NCBI GenBank assembly: GCA_037074705.1
Contig: CM073596.1
Coordinates: 26,448,001-26,512,000 of the forward strand
DNA: 64,000 bases
Reading direction: 5' to 3'
Source: Zhengitettix transpicula
Taxonomy: Eukaryota > Arthropoda > Insecta > Orthoptera > Tetrigidae
The notes beneath the pieces were generated by a model. That model searched no databases. It was not told the DNA's origin and saw only the letters and a list, made by a program, of their open reading frames with translations. The translations under genes and the position numbers were made by a program. Position 1 is the first letter of the stretch; each line of letters starts with the position of its first letter. Shown piece after piece: positions 1 to 12,422 of the stretch.

Positions 1-64
1 CGTATCAGTTCTCATCCAAGGGACAATCGACAGACACAATCAAGTGATAAAATAAATACCACAC

Positions 65-98
65 AAACATTTCAAATCTTTGTTGCTTACGTCAGGTG
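65..98 (-). repeat. Degenerate hammerhead-like motif, left edge of window
   Basis: Read on the minus strand this has ACCTGACG, AAGCAACAAAG and ATTTGAAATG in order. That is the layout of a hammerhead core (CTGANGA, stem II, GAAAC) with substitutions. The sequence that follows on the minus strand (TGTGTGGTATTTATTTTATC) closely matches the one following the 18.04 kb motif, and the 63.19 kb motif has a nearly identical start, so they belong to one dispersed family. The core is broken, so activity is unlikely. It is probably the end of a decayed retroelement. Confidence 0.4.
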
Positions 99-235
99 AT
101 TCAAAAACGTAAGCTGTAAGAACGACACAGCGCGCAAGCTAGTAAGTGCTCCAGTCTTAGAAACTACGTGATAAACATTGTAACTATTTTTTTGAGTAAA
201 CTAAAAATTTATTTATTATACAAACATTAGACTGC

Positions 236-283
236 CTTCCGTACAAACCCGAGTTTACCCGACCTCCAGCCCGGATATACCTG
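236..283. repeat. Short dispersed repeat, copy 1
   Basis: The segment CCTTCCGTAC, about six bases, then GAGTTTACCCGA and CTCCA recurs at about 20757-20802 in the same orientation. Both copies follow an A/T-rich tract. Family unknown; probably the edge of a decayed transposon. Confidence 0.4.
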
Positions 284-2240
284 AATGAACAAATTCTCAC
301 GAACCGCGGAGCGTGTAATTGCACGTCAAGCATTACAGAGTAAATGTAGACAATGATACATTAAACGGGTCGTAGCAAGGAAGAACCGAGGAATAGGCGA
401 ATTGGAATGTTTAAAAAGACGAGCAGTCCAAACTTTAACACGCGGGATCGGAAAGCAAGCAAGTCGACTGAAATGTGAAGGTCTATGAAGGTTATAATTG
501 TTTAATTTGATTTATATAATTCCATTAGTCCTCGTATGAAGAAATAGAATACGTCAACACATAAAATTACAATATAATAATTGTATGCTACAATTATAAA
601 TAATTAGAAGTTAACATAAAAATACTAAAATTCGGGAACACAAATTTCCCTGTCCAACATAAGTAAACGAACTATATATTAATACTAACAAAAATAATAA
701 TTATGTAACTATACTAAGAATATAATATAATATTTACAGTTCTAATAATTTTTTTTAATACAAACTAGTAAATTATTAATGATTCGAGAATTAACTATCA
801 TAAAATAGTTCGTCCAACCCTTTGAAATCCTGTCTTCTGATTCCCAGTAAGTATTAATTTTGTGAGACGGTTCAGCGACGTTTCGAATACTGAATTATTT
901 AGTCAATCAGTTGCTGATGCCGAGACAGTCTGTAGACTCTGTGCTAGAACTAGGTAAAAATTAAAAATGTGTACGATAAAGGAGCTCTGAATTGACTTTG
1001 AAGATGAAAAGAATGATTTAATTTTATTTAAAAAAAAACAGCCTTGTTCCCTCTTACCATATCAGCATTAATATTCCCGTAGTCTAAAATTTTCCTTGAT
1101 TATTTCCTTAAAATACACGTTTGAGGCTGAATCCAACGAAACTTGATCTCAATCCATGATTAGTGTCAAAATTTAACTAAACCTTGCGAGTTGTAATAGT
1201 GCGGAAAAATCTTCTTAGCAGGACATGGTCAAGTTAAAATATTTTATGACGTTAAAAGATAATCATATTTCAGCGTACATGCCACATAATGGCTGATTCT
1301 TCGAATTGAGGCAGTAGACGTAATACGATATATTTCACAGTCGCATGAGAAACCTCAGACTTGCAACGTAAGCTTCTTTAACGACCTTAAGCCAAGCGGA
1401 TGGTGGTGGTAGTTTTTATTCTCTCTTTCCTTTTAATATATTCGACGGCAGGAACGTTAATTAGATGAAGACGATTCAAGAGGTGGAGAGACGGGCAGTG
1501 AATTTGCATACTGGTGACGTAGCGCATACGTTGTACTAGTTGAATGAAATTCTTCAGTTTAAAGTGTTACAAATAAATTTCCAGAGTGAAGATCAGCCTT
1601 CGGTTTGGAGTGGGAAGAAACGAATTTTAAAATTATTTAGTTGGTCAGTGTTTACAAAAATCGCATTTGGAAACGAAAAGAAGTCGAGAGAAAATAATGT
1701 TCTAGTGCAAGTAACGGTGAAGGCAACACCTAATTTAGAAAATAGAATTGTGACTCGCAAAGAACTTCATGTGAAAGTTGAAAGCATGCATCAAAGTTGA
1801 TTCAAGTCCCTTCACGTTTAGTTCCCGCGATGGGTGTGATTTTGAATCCACCACCACCGCCTAAACCTTTGCGGAGTAGTGGTTTCACAGAGCGATCACA
1901 ATAATTATCGGCTTTCACGTCGCAACCAACTTTTCGACTTCGTTTTCCTTAAAGAAGTCTCGGCGCTCTCTTCAGGTCCCATGAAATTGAGGGTAGGTTC
2001 ATCACAAAACTAACGGTCCTGAGCATTATTTAAAATGAAAGGCGGGCCAAGCCGTGTTGCCGAACAATCGCAGCGTGCTACGAGTGCTCTTCTGTTAGCG
2101 TTTCAGTTTGGGAGAAAGAAGCAGTCATTTAAAATGTAATCCCTGAAAAATTCTGATATACTAATCGAACGGGATTTAAAACGACAGCGGCACAAACATC
2201 AGTGGCATATTCACTCTTTAAAACTATATTTTTTAAAAAT
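284..2240. other. AT-rich non-coding stretch
   Basis: No exon, RNA gene or structured repeat could be supported. The longest ATG-less and ATG-led frames, for example 1540-1800, have AT-rich composition, no recognisable domain and no convincing splice signals, and are treated as chance. Confidence 0.5.
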
Positions 2241-2714
2241 AACAGGCTACATGAGGGTATTCCACGTGCTGAAAACTACACTTTGAGCGACTGAAAGGGT
2301 GATGCGGAAGGGTAGACATAGGGTCCGGGTAGAGATATGGTAGGGGAAGGGTAGGGGAAGGGTAGGGGAAGGGTAGGGGAAGGGTAGGGGAAGGGTAGGG
2401 GAAGGGTAGGGGAAGGGTTAACTAGGACCCCCGAGCTATAGTTTAAGGATCCTTCCCGACATTTTCCTAAAAGTGATTCTGGACAATTCCCAAAAATATC
2501 TGTATCAGGCAGGTCGGCCATTGGGTACTTGTCCCACGCCCTTCCGATGGCGGAAGAGGGGTTTGTTGTGGGAACGCAGCATTTCCTTCTCCGTGCTCGA
2601 ACAGTTTAGGAGGCAGCTGGCCGACTTTTCCAATGGGAACAGAACAATTTTTAGCGTATGCCCAAGGTCTGCGACCTCGGAACAGGCCGAGGTGCCTCGG
2701 CTAGTGGCAACCTT
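2241..2714 (+). repeat. Dispersed repeat, copy A (contains a minisatellite)
   Basis: This segment aligns over most of its length with the reverse complement of 52041-52410, and a central part aligns with 49678-49790. Shared landmarks in order are AGGCTACATGA, TAGTTTAAGGATCCT, TTGGGTACTTGT, CACGCCCTTCCGAT, CCAATGGGAACAGA and CCAAGGTCTGCG. Copy A differs by carrying an 11-bp tandem expansion where copy B has a simple purine-rich stretch. It is GC-richer than its surroundings. A 127-codon frame across it is not conserved in copy B, so it is not read as a protein. No terminal repeats or known family were recognised. Confidence 0.75.
2341..2418 (+). repeat. G-rich 11-bp minisatellite
   Basis: About seven near-perfect copies of GGGGAAGGGTA in tandem. 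Every unit carries a run of four and a run of three G on the plus strand, so the array could form G-quadruplexes. It sits inside the larger dispersed repeat, and the second copy at 52 kb lacks the expansion. It is not the usual insect telomere repeat (TTAGG). Confidence 0.9.
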
Positions 2715-5157
2715 AGTTCAGAAAACCAGAGACAGTAGAAGGCATCCCCACAGGTGGCCTCCTCCAGAGCTCTCCGGGAAACTGACAGTAACTACATACA
2801 TACGTATAATGCGGGTCTTCATATTTCATACTACGTATGAGAATTTCCGCACGTGAATGTCAGATCACGGATATCCCATCCTACGTGGCAAAAGCGCCTC
2901 CCTCCACTCCGAAATAACAAGGGACTTATTTTATTAGCAGCAGTATAAAATAGTCTAAAAAGACAAAACTTGAACTGCAGAGTAAAGTTTGGAAAGGATC
3001 CAATAAAAAGCTGAATTTTTTAATATATAAAATAAAACTTCAAAGAAGTTATATCAAATACTTTGTTTCAGACTGGCTCAGAAATAAATATTACATTCTT
3101 TTAAAGAGGTGTATAAATCATAAATAACGCTTCCATATAAAACACTCCTCTGTTCGATAAGGTACGAGTTCCGTTGGCTTGTAAGATAAGCATAAAGTCA
3201 CACACGCCGAGGTTCAATTATCAGAAGGGAGATAAAGATATGATAAAATCTTATTTGAGAATATCATTAGCTTATCAACAGATTATAAATAGATATACGG
3301 CGTCTCATTGGCGCGTCAAAAAAAAAGCTTGAAATTGGAATAAACCTGTATTCCTTAAAAATTTAGAAACAGTAATGTAATCACTAAAAATCGTTATAAA
3401 TACAGTTTAAATCAAAGGATCAAAATGTAAATATTCTCAGTGATTAAAATCACGTATAAATGACTGTTCAGAAGTCTGCCTATCCTTTTTCTAAATTTCT
3501 TAATATGTGCCTTATCCACTGTAATAATAAAGGACTGTGTCACGTTTACTTAATTGAAATAACGAATACGCACTTAACGACCATTAATAACAGGTAATAA
3601 TCACAAATACACTAAATTGACAAATCAACAATAAGTACGATAATCAATGCTGAAGGATCGGAATAAGGAACGTAACCTAAATTACAATGATTTGGAAAAA
3701 CAAAATTTTAATTTAGCTTTAGTTTCTTATTCTGTTTCAGAATCGATAAGTTAATTTTTAAGACAATAAATTGTACATGTAATAAAAACCAAGGGTGTTA
3801 GATAAATTGAAGGATTATCGAGCGCTGTAATATAAATAATTCGTGCTTTAAAATCTGGAATTAATGAACAAATTGGTAATTTTTCCGTTACTCAATTATG
3901 ACGTTGATAAAGTACTTAATTCATAAATAAATAAACATCAGCCAATTTTAAGTCAGAAAAAAAGAATTTTTAGTGTAAAATTAAACGTTTAATCGCTTAT
4001 TTTACATGTTGTAATTTAAAACTAAAAACCAAAACAGTAATTACAATAATTAGAATAATTTATGTAAGAAACAATTTGGCAGATCAAAAAATAATATAAA
4101 TTGTGTTAGACTTAAAAAATTTTTCTTACAATGCCGTGGCCGAAATGTAAAATTTGAAACGGGAACGACCAGTAAAAATTAATTTACATTGTTTGGTGCG
4201 GTTTAAAATGGAAACAATTTAGAATTTAAATTTTTGACAATATATAAATTAAACATTACCAAAGCAAACTGTCATAAATTTTATTCAAATTGTTAGTATC
4301 ATTTTTATGTTAATGGATTTTTATAGGATCTGATATATAGAATTTCACTCAATCTCATTTCCTCATCCAAAATTGACACTTTGTACCAATCTAAGTTGTG
4401 ACTATTTAAATACAAATCAGAATAATTTTGAATACTACTATTTATTTTTATGTTCTTTCAACTTAGTTTTGAGCACTTTGGCTTATATATGCGGCTTGAT
4501 AGTTCAAATAATTAATTTCATAAATTACATTATGCTTATATCAATTTTCAATTTTGTCCCCTTTATTTTTTTACCAAGTTTAAATAGTTATGAGCCTTAA
4601 AAAGAATTGACACCATACTTTTGTGACAGTACAACTAATTTGTGTTGTAAGCAAGAAATATAAGATAAAATTACGAAACTATATTTTTTGTTGTCAATTT
4701 TAATACGTAAATTGTTCCTGTTATTTGATATTATTTATTCTGACCCTAATGTACTTCTTGATAAATTTAAGGGGATATGAATTAAGTAAAAGAATATTCC
4801 TGTCTAAGTTATCAATATTGTACTTAATGTGATAATTAATAGCTTTATCTACTATACTATAAGCCATTGCTTTATTTTGGAAGAAAGAATTGTAAGACAT
4901 GTAATTGAAAACTATGCGTTGGTTTTTGGAACCAATTGGTTATTAATTTATTATTGTTAACGGTTATCAAAATGTATAAAAAACTATGGATTTGTTCAAT
5001 TTCAAAAGTAAGCTTAAAATTATTATGGTAAATACTTAATTCAATTTTAACTTTTATGTCAATAATAATAATATTGGAATTAGTTTCGAATCAATTTAGA
5101 GTCGATTCATTTCGTAATTTACAATATTATCCACATCGTGATTTTAAATTTGGTTAC
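2715..5157. other. AT-rich non-coding stretch with weak repeat remnants
   Basis: No coding sequence is supported. Around 3925-3965 the segment AATAAATAAACATCNGCC followed by AATTTTAAGTCAGAA also occurs at 34132-34165, beside a hammerhead-like motif. This suggests a decayed copy of the same element family. Confidence 0.45.
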
Positions 5158-5158
5158 A

Positions 5159-5320
5159 TTTCATATTATTATTAGATCAGTTTCATATTATTTTTATTAT
5201 TATTATTAGATCAGTTTCATATTATTTTTATTATTATTATTAGATCAGTTTCATATTTTTATTATTATTATCAGATCAGTTTCATATATTTATTATTATT
5301 ATTTGATCAATTTCGTATTA
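5159..5320 (+). repeat. AT-rich minisatellite, unit about 34 bp
   Basis: About five imperfect tandem units. Each begins TTTCATATTATT, continues as a TTA/TAT trinucleotide run of variable length and ends AGATCAG. The last units drift to TTTGATCAATTTCGTA. Length variation lies in the internal trinucleotide run, as expected from slippage. Confidence 0.85.
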
Positions 5321-5485
5321 TTATGTTGATAGATTTCGTAATGACATTAATTTCGTATATTTATTATTCATTAAATTTATAAGTTTTAACCTTGAAGTCT
5401 TGGCTCGTTCCAGCCGACGGTCGCCTCAACGAGTCAAATATAGATTGCGTGGATGTGTTTATGGAACGGCTATTATATTATAACT

Positions 5486-5594
5486 ATGGCGTGTCCGACG
5501 GCGTCGACCTTGGATCCTGTCCTCTTCTTTTCTGGACCAGCTACGAAGGTCGTGGAAGAGGGCAAAGACACGCACAGTCTGGTCAGTTCATCGG
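5486..5594 (+). CDS. Candidate first coding exon, protein not recognised
   Basis: An ATG with purine at -3 and G at +4 opens 36 codons, starting MACPTASTLDPV and ending SLVSSS plus one base, then a splice donor GG|GTGAGT. The exon would therefore end in phase 1. The segment is richer in G+C than the flanks and uses codons more evenly than the surrounding AT-rich sequence. No domain can be recognised from so short a piece. If real, the protein continues in an exon downstream that I could not identify, and the gene reads rightwards, opposite to the other two candidate exons. It could be a chance frame next to a chance donor. Confidence 0.35.
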
Positions 5595-5764
5595 GTGAGT
5601 CACCACAGACCTGTTCAGTGTGTTGCCGAGTCCAAAGGCTAACCAATTTTATCAGCATTGTCACGAGCGCGAAATATCTGGTCTATTGTTCTCTAAAAAC
5701 ACTAGAGATGTTCGGTTTAATATAATCCTAATCGCTATATACTAGTTATTAAAGTGCAATAACA

Positions 5765-5799
<35 letters not shown>
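5765..5799 (+). repeat. (ATT)n microsatellite
   Basis: About eleven perfect trinucleotide repeats. Confidence 0.95.
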
Positions 5800-5801
<2 letters not shown>

Positions 5802-8176
5802 GGAAGAGGAGCTGTTCCAAATTCAGCAATTCGTCTTTAAAATCTACGAGCAAGGCTTTCCGGACATAAATATATAGAAGGCAACCTTTTACAACATCCG
5901 CCTCCTTCACGGTCAACTACAATGCAGCAGCGACCTTTACCTTCGTTCCTGACCGTTCCTTCGGACAATTTCACTTTTCTAGAACATAACGCTGACTAAA
6001 ACGAAGATATTGTTTCGCTCATATTTAATAACCTCCTGAAATGATGAAATTTAATTCTGCCACTACATTACAGGAACGAAGAATTATTTCAGATTTGATG
6101 GTGATAAATGACATGGACGAACTCAGTTGAACGTGACAACCAAATTGAAATCACTCACCATGAGAAAACTAGTCCGGTCTGGTTTCTTGAGCCTATCGGT
6201 GCTTTCCTTTCAATCCAATACGCCAAGAATAGACCCATTATTAATGGGAAGAAATTGATCTTACTGGTAAAGTTTACAAGTCATTAGGTAAATCATTCTC
6301 TTTCATGAAAAATCGTGTGCTCAGTGTTTCAGTAAACCATGAACGTAGTCGATTCATAATATATTTTCCATTAATGCGGAACGTTCTGGCTACCGAGTTG
6401 GATGATCAACTTGAACCTTGACTAACCAAGCGTCAATCTGTCTGGTTCAACCTGCTCGCCGTATTTCAGGGCAACTTGCAATGACAGCTTTTTTCTCCCT
6501 CTCTCTGGATATGAAGGAGACGACTAAGCATCCGAGCGACCTTGGCAGAACCTGTCAGACGTCCATATGTCTGCGCCCGTGCTTTTCTTGAGGACTGACC
6601 ATTGCACGCCGCTGGAACTCATCCAGAGAAAGCGCCGAGGCTCTGAGTGACGCAACTCTGAAAAATTCAAGCTATGAATGGACGCTGTTCCTTGCGGATC
6701 ATCGGCCAAAAGGAATGCAATTTCACTCAACGTTATGAGTTATTAGCACAAAATTATCTGTTAGATTCTCCCTAGGAACATGGAAGTATTTAAAATAAAT
6801 GGGTATGAAAACAAAAAATTACAAAGCAATTCAGAAACGACAGATTTAAATGTACGTATTATAACGTTTGCTTCCCCTCCCCCCCCCAAAAAAAAACAAT
6901 GTGCTTCAAACAGAAAATATTCGCGAGCCGAAAGTCTCAGTAAATGTTTAAAAATTCAGCAAGAAGAGGAAAAATGGACAAAATTTCTGTAAAATATGGG
7001 AAAATTATTTTGCTCTGAATGAAAGCATATCTTCAATCGTAGACGACAAATACTACAAATCCTTCAATCACAGTTAAAGTTGCGTTCTTGGCCTGGCACA
7101 CACATGAAACGTCGGATAAGAAAATTCTACAGTCTCTTCTTGATCTCAATAATCAATAATCGTTACATTAAAAACAATTTTTTTTTAAGTTTCACGAGTT
7201 CATACAGTGTTCCAGAAATAAGCTTCCTAGATTTCTACAACACGTATCGTTAATTAGCAAGGTAAGCTTAGATACAAAGTTAATATTAAGCGCTAAATAT
7301 ATCGAGTCTTTATATTTTAAACGTACACAGATATTTCACAATTTTCTTCACATTATCCCATTTTCTGGACTAAATGACACAAAAATTAACAATAAAATTA
7401 CAAAACTGTGACAATGAATCTTTAATTTATAAACCGTAGCAACCAGAATTCGCAGAGACGAACCGTGTGTATAATTTTAAAACCGCTTAGATTTAAAACA
7501 ATGTGTAAATAAAAATTATCGTTATTGACGAGCCAAGTAATCTCAGTTCCGCACATTAAAAGAAGCAGAAAACGTCTGTTTACCTTTTAAGCTTATATTT
7601 ATAACGCAATTTATATTTGGAAGCGAACTTCCAAATTTCGTCTGTGATCGCGAGATATGTCGCTTTCGATATTCTTAGAGCCAATACACGCTACAGCTGA
7701 ACATTTCACGCAATGTCTGGACGTTCCTGGAACCCATAGAAGTCAATAGGATGATATTATCATCACTTTCCAATCGATAGACCCCGGGTATTTTAAAGGA
7801 TTCTTTAGCCTTTCGGACGTTACGTCGCCAAGTCGGCGCACGGATATGGTTTGAACTTTCACAAACCAATCCTCTGGTTTTTTTTGTGTGTGAAAGTAGA
7901 CAAATATACTTTGCCAATGTACATAAAAAGTAGTTTCATCCTCGCGAACGGGACTAAAGAAGTTACACGTTTATTTATATTATAATTATAAATGAGGGCT
8001 TTATTGTAGTAATGTGTCGAATTCTTCCTGTAAGATTACACAGGTTCAGTAGTCGTGGAAGACGAAACGCAAGCCATCGTCAATGATAAGTAAAATAAAT
8101 ACGAAATACGGACGTTTGCTAGTCACCTTTAAGAGGGACCACACCGAAACAGGTAACGTATTTCAGTTATGGTAAT
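5800..8176. other. Non-coding stretch
   Basis: Nothing convincing. A moderately GC-richer patch at about 6520-6730 has an open frame on the minus strand, but without a recognisable domain or splice sites. Confidence 0.4.
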
Positions 8177-8361
8177 TAGTGTAATGTGAGCCTGTTTTAG
8201 GGAGGCCCGATTACAGATCCAAGTGGGCGACGCGTGGGCCTCAGGTTACTACGGAGGTAAGCGAGGTAGCTTGTATACAGGGCACTACAGCCAAGGTCGA
8301 CACTTGCGATTTTTCAGCCCACGTTCATGAAGGAAAACACCGTGTCTTTACCACGGACTAT
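8177..8361 (+). other. Open stretch with possible internal exon signals
   Basis: One frame stays open for about 60 codons after a TAA, without an ATG, containing RPDYRSKWATRGPQ and ending at TAG. Inside it, CCTGTTTTAG (acceptor-like) lies 56 bases before GGAG|GTAAGC (donor-like). The enclosed 56 bases could be a small internal exon on the plus strand. The protein is not recognised and the signal is weak. Confidence 0.15.
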
Positions 8362-8525
8362 TAGTGTGATAAGACACTTAGAATAGATAGAAGGTTAAAT
8401 GGAAAGGGGCCTCCTAGTGGTTTGTTCATATATTCTACAGTCCTTGAAAAATACTCACTGCATCCCAAAATTATTTAATCTCACGCAGAATAAATTTTTT
8501 AATTAATATATCCGGCCTCCAAATT

Positions 8526-8641
8526 TAAATTTCTTCAATAAAGGACTATTAAAAATTTCTTCAATAAAGGACTATTAAAAATTTCTTCAATAAAGGACTA
8601 TTTAAAATTTCTTCAATAAAGGTCTATTTAAAATTTCTTCA
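8526..8641 (+). repeat. 26-bp minisatellite
   Basis: Four full units and the start of a fifth, each reading ATTTCTTCAATAAAGG followed by (A/T)CTATT(A/T)AAA. The first three units are nearly identical; the fourth has GGTCTATT. Confidence 0.9.
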
Positions 8642-10321
8642 GACACCCAGTAAATAAATCTTTAAAATGTCTTCCGACGCCATAACATATTTTATACTAT
8701 TCTTCCGACGCTTAATTAATAAATTTTTATATTTTATACGACGCTAAAAAGAAATTTTTTACTTTTCTCTGACCACAAAGTAAAATATCTGTTTCAGTCA
8801 CGGAATTTTGTTCTATCTGATGCCAAATTTTTCTCTCTCAAACAAAAAATGTTTTTATAGACCAAACATTTTCAGCTCTAACTTTATATTTGGTAAAATA
8901 GGCGTGGTCTCGACAACAGACTATGTGAGTAGCACATAAATTATGTTAAAATATTTGTGGGGTTTTATTTACTTTAGTCTGCATAGTATAAGAAAATCAT
9001 AAATGGCGAACATGTGGATATAATTAACGGGTCTTAAGATATTTTTGGAGTAGACAGGTTTCCTGGAGTTAATCCAAGCTCATTATGTATGGGATAAGTG
9101 ATTTCTGGAAAATCTCGGACATTTTCCAACCTTATCCTGTCAAGACTGCAATGAGTAGAGTTCGTTCACCGCGTAGTATTAAGATAACTGCGCCAACTGA
9201 TAACTGTGCCAACTTACGAGGCAAAGGAACAGCTGTCGTAAGATCCAACAGAACATGTGTGGGCGAGACGAGGCGGCCTTGAGTCATTAAGTAAAAATGT
9301 CCATAATAAGTCTGGAGAGATCCAGCGGCCCTGCAATCAATGCGGAGGACGTCCACTAGCTTCAAGGGACAATGCAAATAGAGGAACAAAGCAGGAGGGT
9401 ACAAAAACACGCTCAGGTGCATGTAAAATTGTGAGAGAGCAAGAAGAGAGGCTTTAGAATCTGACGCGACAAACACAAAGATCTAGTTAGGGAGCTGAAG
9501 AGATCACCATTAAGTAGGAGAATAAGAAGGCTCTAACTTAGTCTATAGATTGTATCACTAATTTCCATCTCTGTGCACAGGATAACTAAGCCACTATTAG
9601 TAATAGGTCATATTACATTCTGTCCATATCGATAATGTGGGCTTCAAAGATTTGGAATGGAGTCATTAATTATCTAGAAATTCTAATAATCTATCCTTAT
9701 TTAATATACCCTAGAAATTAAATATCAATTTACGTGCACCATAAAATTGTTACAATACTAATCAAATTCTGTTAATTCATTGACCTAATATTCGCTAATC
9801 AAAGCATTAATTTATTTTAGAATTTAATTTTAATGGCTACAACTGTTTAAAGCTGTCTGCGAATTTTTTTAAAATATATACTATAATCCTAGACTTCTTC
9901 CCGTGTAATGGTCAGTTCTCCAGTTAGTATAAGTTACTTTTGTTTATTTTGTTAGAATAAAAATTATCTGTGAATGGATAACTAATAACAAAAATTGAAC
10001 TAATTAACGAACATTATAACACTCCTTTTTAAATGTTCGTTAACATGGACATAATTTAATTTTTCTTAATAATAATATACAGTAAAGTAAAATATATTCA
10101 TTACTAATTATTACAAAATGCAAAAGAGTGCTATAAAACTTTTATTTTACGATAAATAAATTGGCTGAGTCACAAAAGATGTAATAACGCAATAGATAAA
10201 AAAAATTCTCAGCGGTTTATGGAACATTTGAAATTTTACTTAAATTTATTTACATATATTTAAAAGACTAAATGAAGAGAATTATTTATTGTACGCAAAA
10301 TTATACATTCCTCTATTTTAT
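8642..10321. other. AT-rich non-coding stretch
   Basis: No supported gene. Overlapping open frames on both strands at 9085-9480 are mutually exclusive, of ordinary composition and without recognisable domains. Confidence 0.45.
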
Positions 10322-10356
10322 ACCTGACTCAATCCTAAATTAAAGACGAAACGTCG
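10322..10356 (+). repeat. Hammerhead-like motif, tandem unit 1
   Basis: ACCTGACTCAATCCTAAAT is followed by TAAAGACGAAACGTCG. The second half is a good hammerhead 3' core (GACGAAACGTCG), while CTGANGA is damaged. It is followed by a TTTATT-rich tract and TTTCTGACTTATGGC. The same order recurs about 330 bp downstream. Confidence 0.45.
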
Positions 10357-10655
10357 CATAATATTTGTATCAATTTATTTATTAATTTTTTTTCTGACTT
10401 ATGGCTAATTGAGGTATATATTGTGGCATTAATGATATCATATATTGGCATGAGATTAAAAATGACTCCTTTTAAAAAAGAAAAACTTGTATGAATTTTT
10501 CAAAGAAAGTTTCCAAGTCCAACAATTGCTTTTTTAATAATAAATATTTTTTCCCTGAAGAATTGCCCCAGAAAATTATACACGAAATCATACTTCCTGC
10601 CGTAACATATTTAGACATTAATTTTAAGATAAACATATATTTAAAACTGTCTACT

Positions 10656-10684
10656 ACCTAATGAAAATTGGGGACGAAACGTCG
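10656..10684 (+). repeat. Hammerhead-like motif, tandem unit 2
   Basis: ACCTAATGAAAATTGGGG then ACGAAACGTCG, followed by a T-rich tract and TTCCTGACAAATTGGCC. Spacing and order repeat those of the motif at 10322, so the region appears to be a diverged tandem pair of about 330 bp units. CTGATGA is changed to CTAATGA. A further partial core (GGAGACGAGATGT) lies at 10790-10802. Confidence 0.45.
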
Positions 10685-10802
10685 TAATATTGCAATTATT
10701 TTGCGTTTTATTTTAATACTACATTTTTTCCTGACAAATTGGCCGTTTCTCTGTTTATTTATTATTCTTTCCCAATAAATTAAATCGTTGGAGACGAGAT
10801 GT

Positions 10803-12422
10803 ACACGCGTCTTCAAAATTCTGAATCATCCAGGCAGCCAATCGATGGAGATGTTTACTTGACAGCTCTGATAAAAGCAGTTCTGCCCGCCTCATCTACT
10901 TCGACGAAAAAAATATATAGTAGAACGCAACAGCTACTAGTGTTATGCTTAATAACCACCGATTATCTTTCTCTGACATAGTCTTGGGGATACTTAACTA
11001 ATAAGTTAAAATGTAGGTCATACGCAGACAATCCTTGAGGCAGTTAATAAACTGAGGCTAATTTATGGTAATAAGGAGCCACGACTCACAAAACGATATA
11101 TTAATTTAGCAACCACGAGAAGAATTAAGTAGAGTGGAAATGTAATCTGCTTTTTACTAAATGACTTCTGTAACGTATGTTACCGTTTAAAATAGAACTA
11201 CCTAAAAAGCAGGTTTCAAGAAACAAATTATATCTAATCAATTGAAGATTATGGGGGAAAATTACTCAGGCAGAGATTTATTTCTACATGTCGAACAAAC
11301 CATACTCCATGAAAAATTACATAAAATGTTTCTTTTTTTTTCCTACAGAAATATTACCGAAAAAAAGTAGACTATTAGTGTTTCGTTCACCTTCGTAAAG
11401 GGAAATTACACATTCTTGTTCATTTAAGCAACCCTCGGAGCACCAACGTGCCCATAATTACCTTCATTTCCTGATCTTACCTCCCCCCCCCCCCTTCCAC
11501 CAACAAGGGAATTATGGTCTTGCTTTCTTTCCCAACGAGACGGGATAAAATATCCGCTGGCATAAAATGGAAACTAAAGGCCGACAAAAGAGAGTAGTAA
11601 TTACTGAAAGGACAGCGTGGTAGGTTGGCAACGAGCCAAATGGCTTTGGTCTATTTGGCAGGTGAAAGTGCGATTAACATACAATATCGACTTTAAATTA
11701 TCTCATAATTGAAAGAAAAAAAAACGAAGTTTAAAATATCGATTGAGCTAGTGAAACACTTTCTGATCGCGATAAAAAGATAGGAGATAAAAGACAAATT
11801 AAAACGAGAACGAAAAAACAATGTCGGCGCAGATCCACGAGATTTTGATGGTACTAAAACAATTTAATAATATAAATCGGATATTTAATTTTGTAATACA
11901 CACAATTTATTAGTCACATTTACGAGGGTATAGTGAATCATAATTCACACGAATATGGGAAGAAACGAAATGCCAAATATATAAAGAAACTAGAACATAT
12001 TTTTATTAAGGAGAAACAAATATTTTACTCATTCTAATTCGACTAATTTTCACAATTGTTTCACCAGTCACCATTTTTTAAAAAATACTTTAATAATATT
12101 CCTAAACTAATGTTGAATTTATTTTGGATGACTATCGACAAACTTTTAAGACAAAAATACTTTAAAAATTTCATATACACAACTTAAAAGCATAAAATTC
12201 TTATATAAAATTATTTGACAAATAATGAACACTAGTTCTATACAGAGCTCCGATTCGTTCCACCGTATTATAGTTCAAATATAGAGATCATGGGTTCCCA
12301 ATAAGATAAGAGTATTTTTTACCCTTTTCCAGTTGGATATATAAAATTAAATAAATCAACTACTTTTATTTACAAACATTTTTTAAATATCAAAGATTGA
12401 AGCCTTTCCCGGTGTAGTTGTT
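10803..12422. other. AT-rich non-coding stretch
   Basis: Nothing supported apart from a run of 12 C at 11483-11494. Confidence 0.45.

Noticed and set aside
2341..2418. Telomere-like array
   Set aside because: The 11-bp unit is not TTAGG or a known telomeric variant and sits inside an interspersed repeat.
2473..2856. 127-codon frame in the dispersed repeat
   Set aside because: The aligned copy at 52 kb has indels and does not keep the frame.
5159..8641. CRISPR-like array
   Set aside because: The tandem repeats at 5159-5320 and 8526-8641 have no unique spacers and are simple minisatellites; the genome is eukaryotic.
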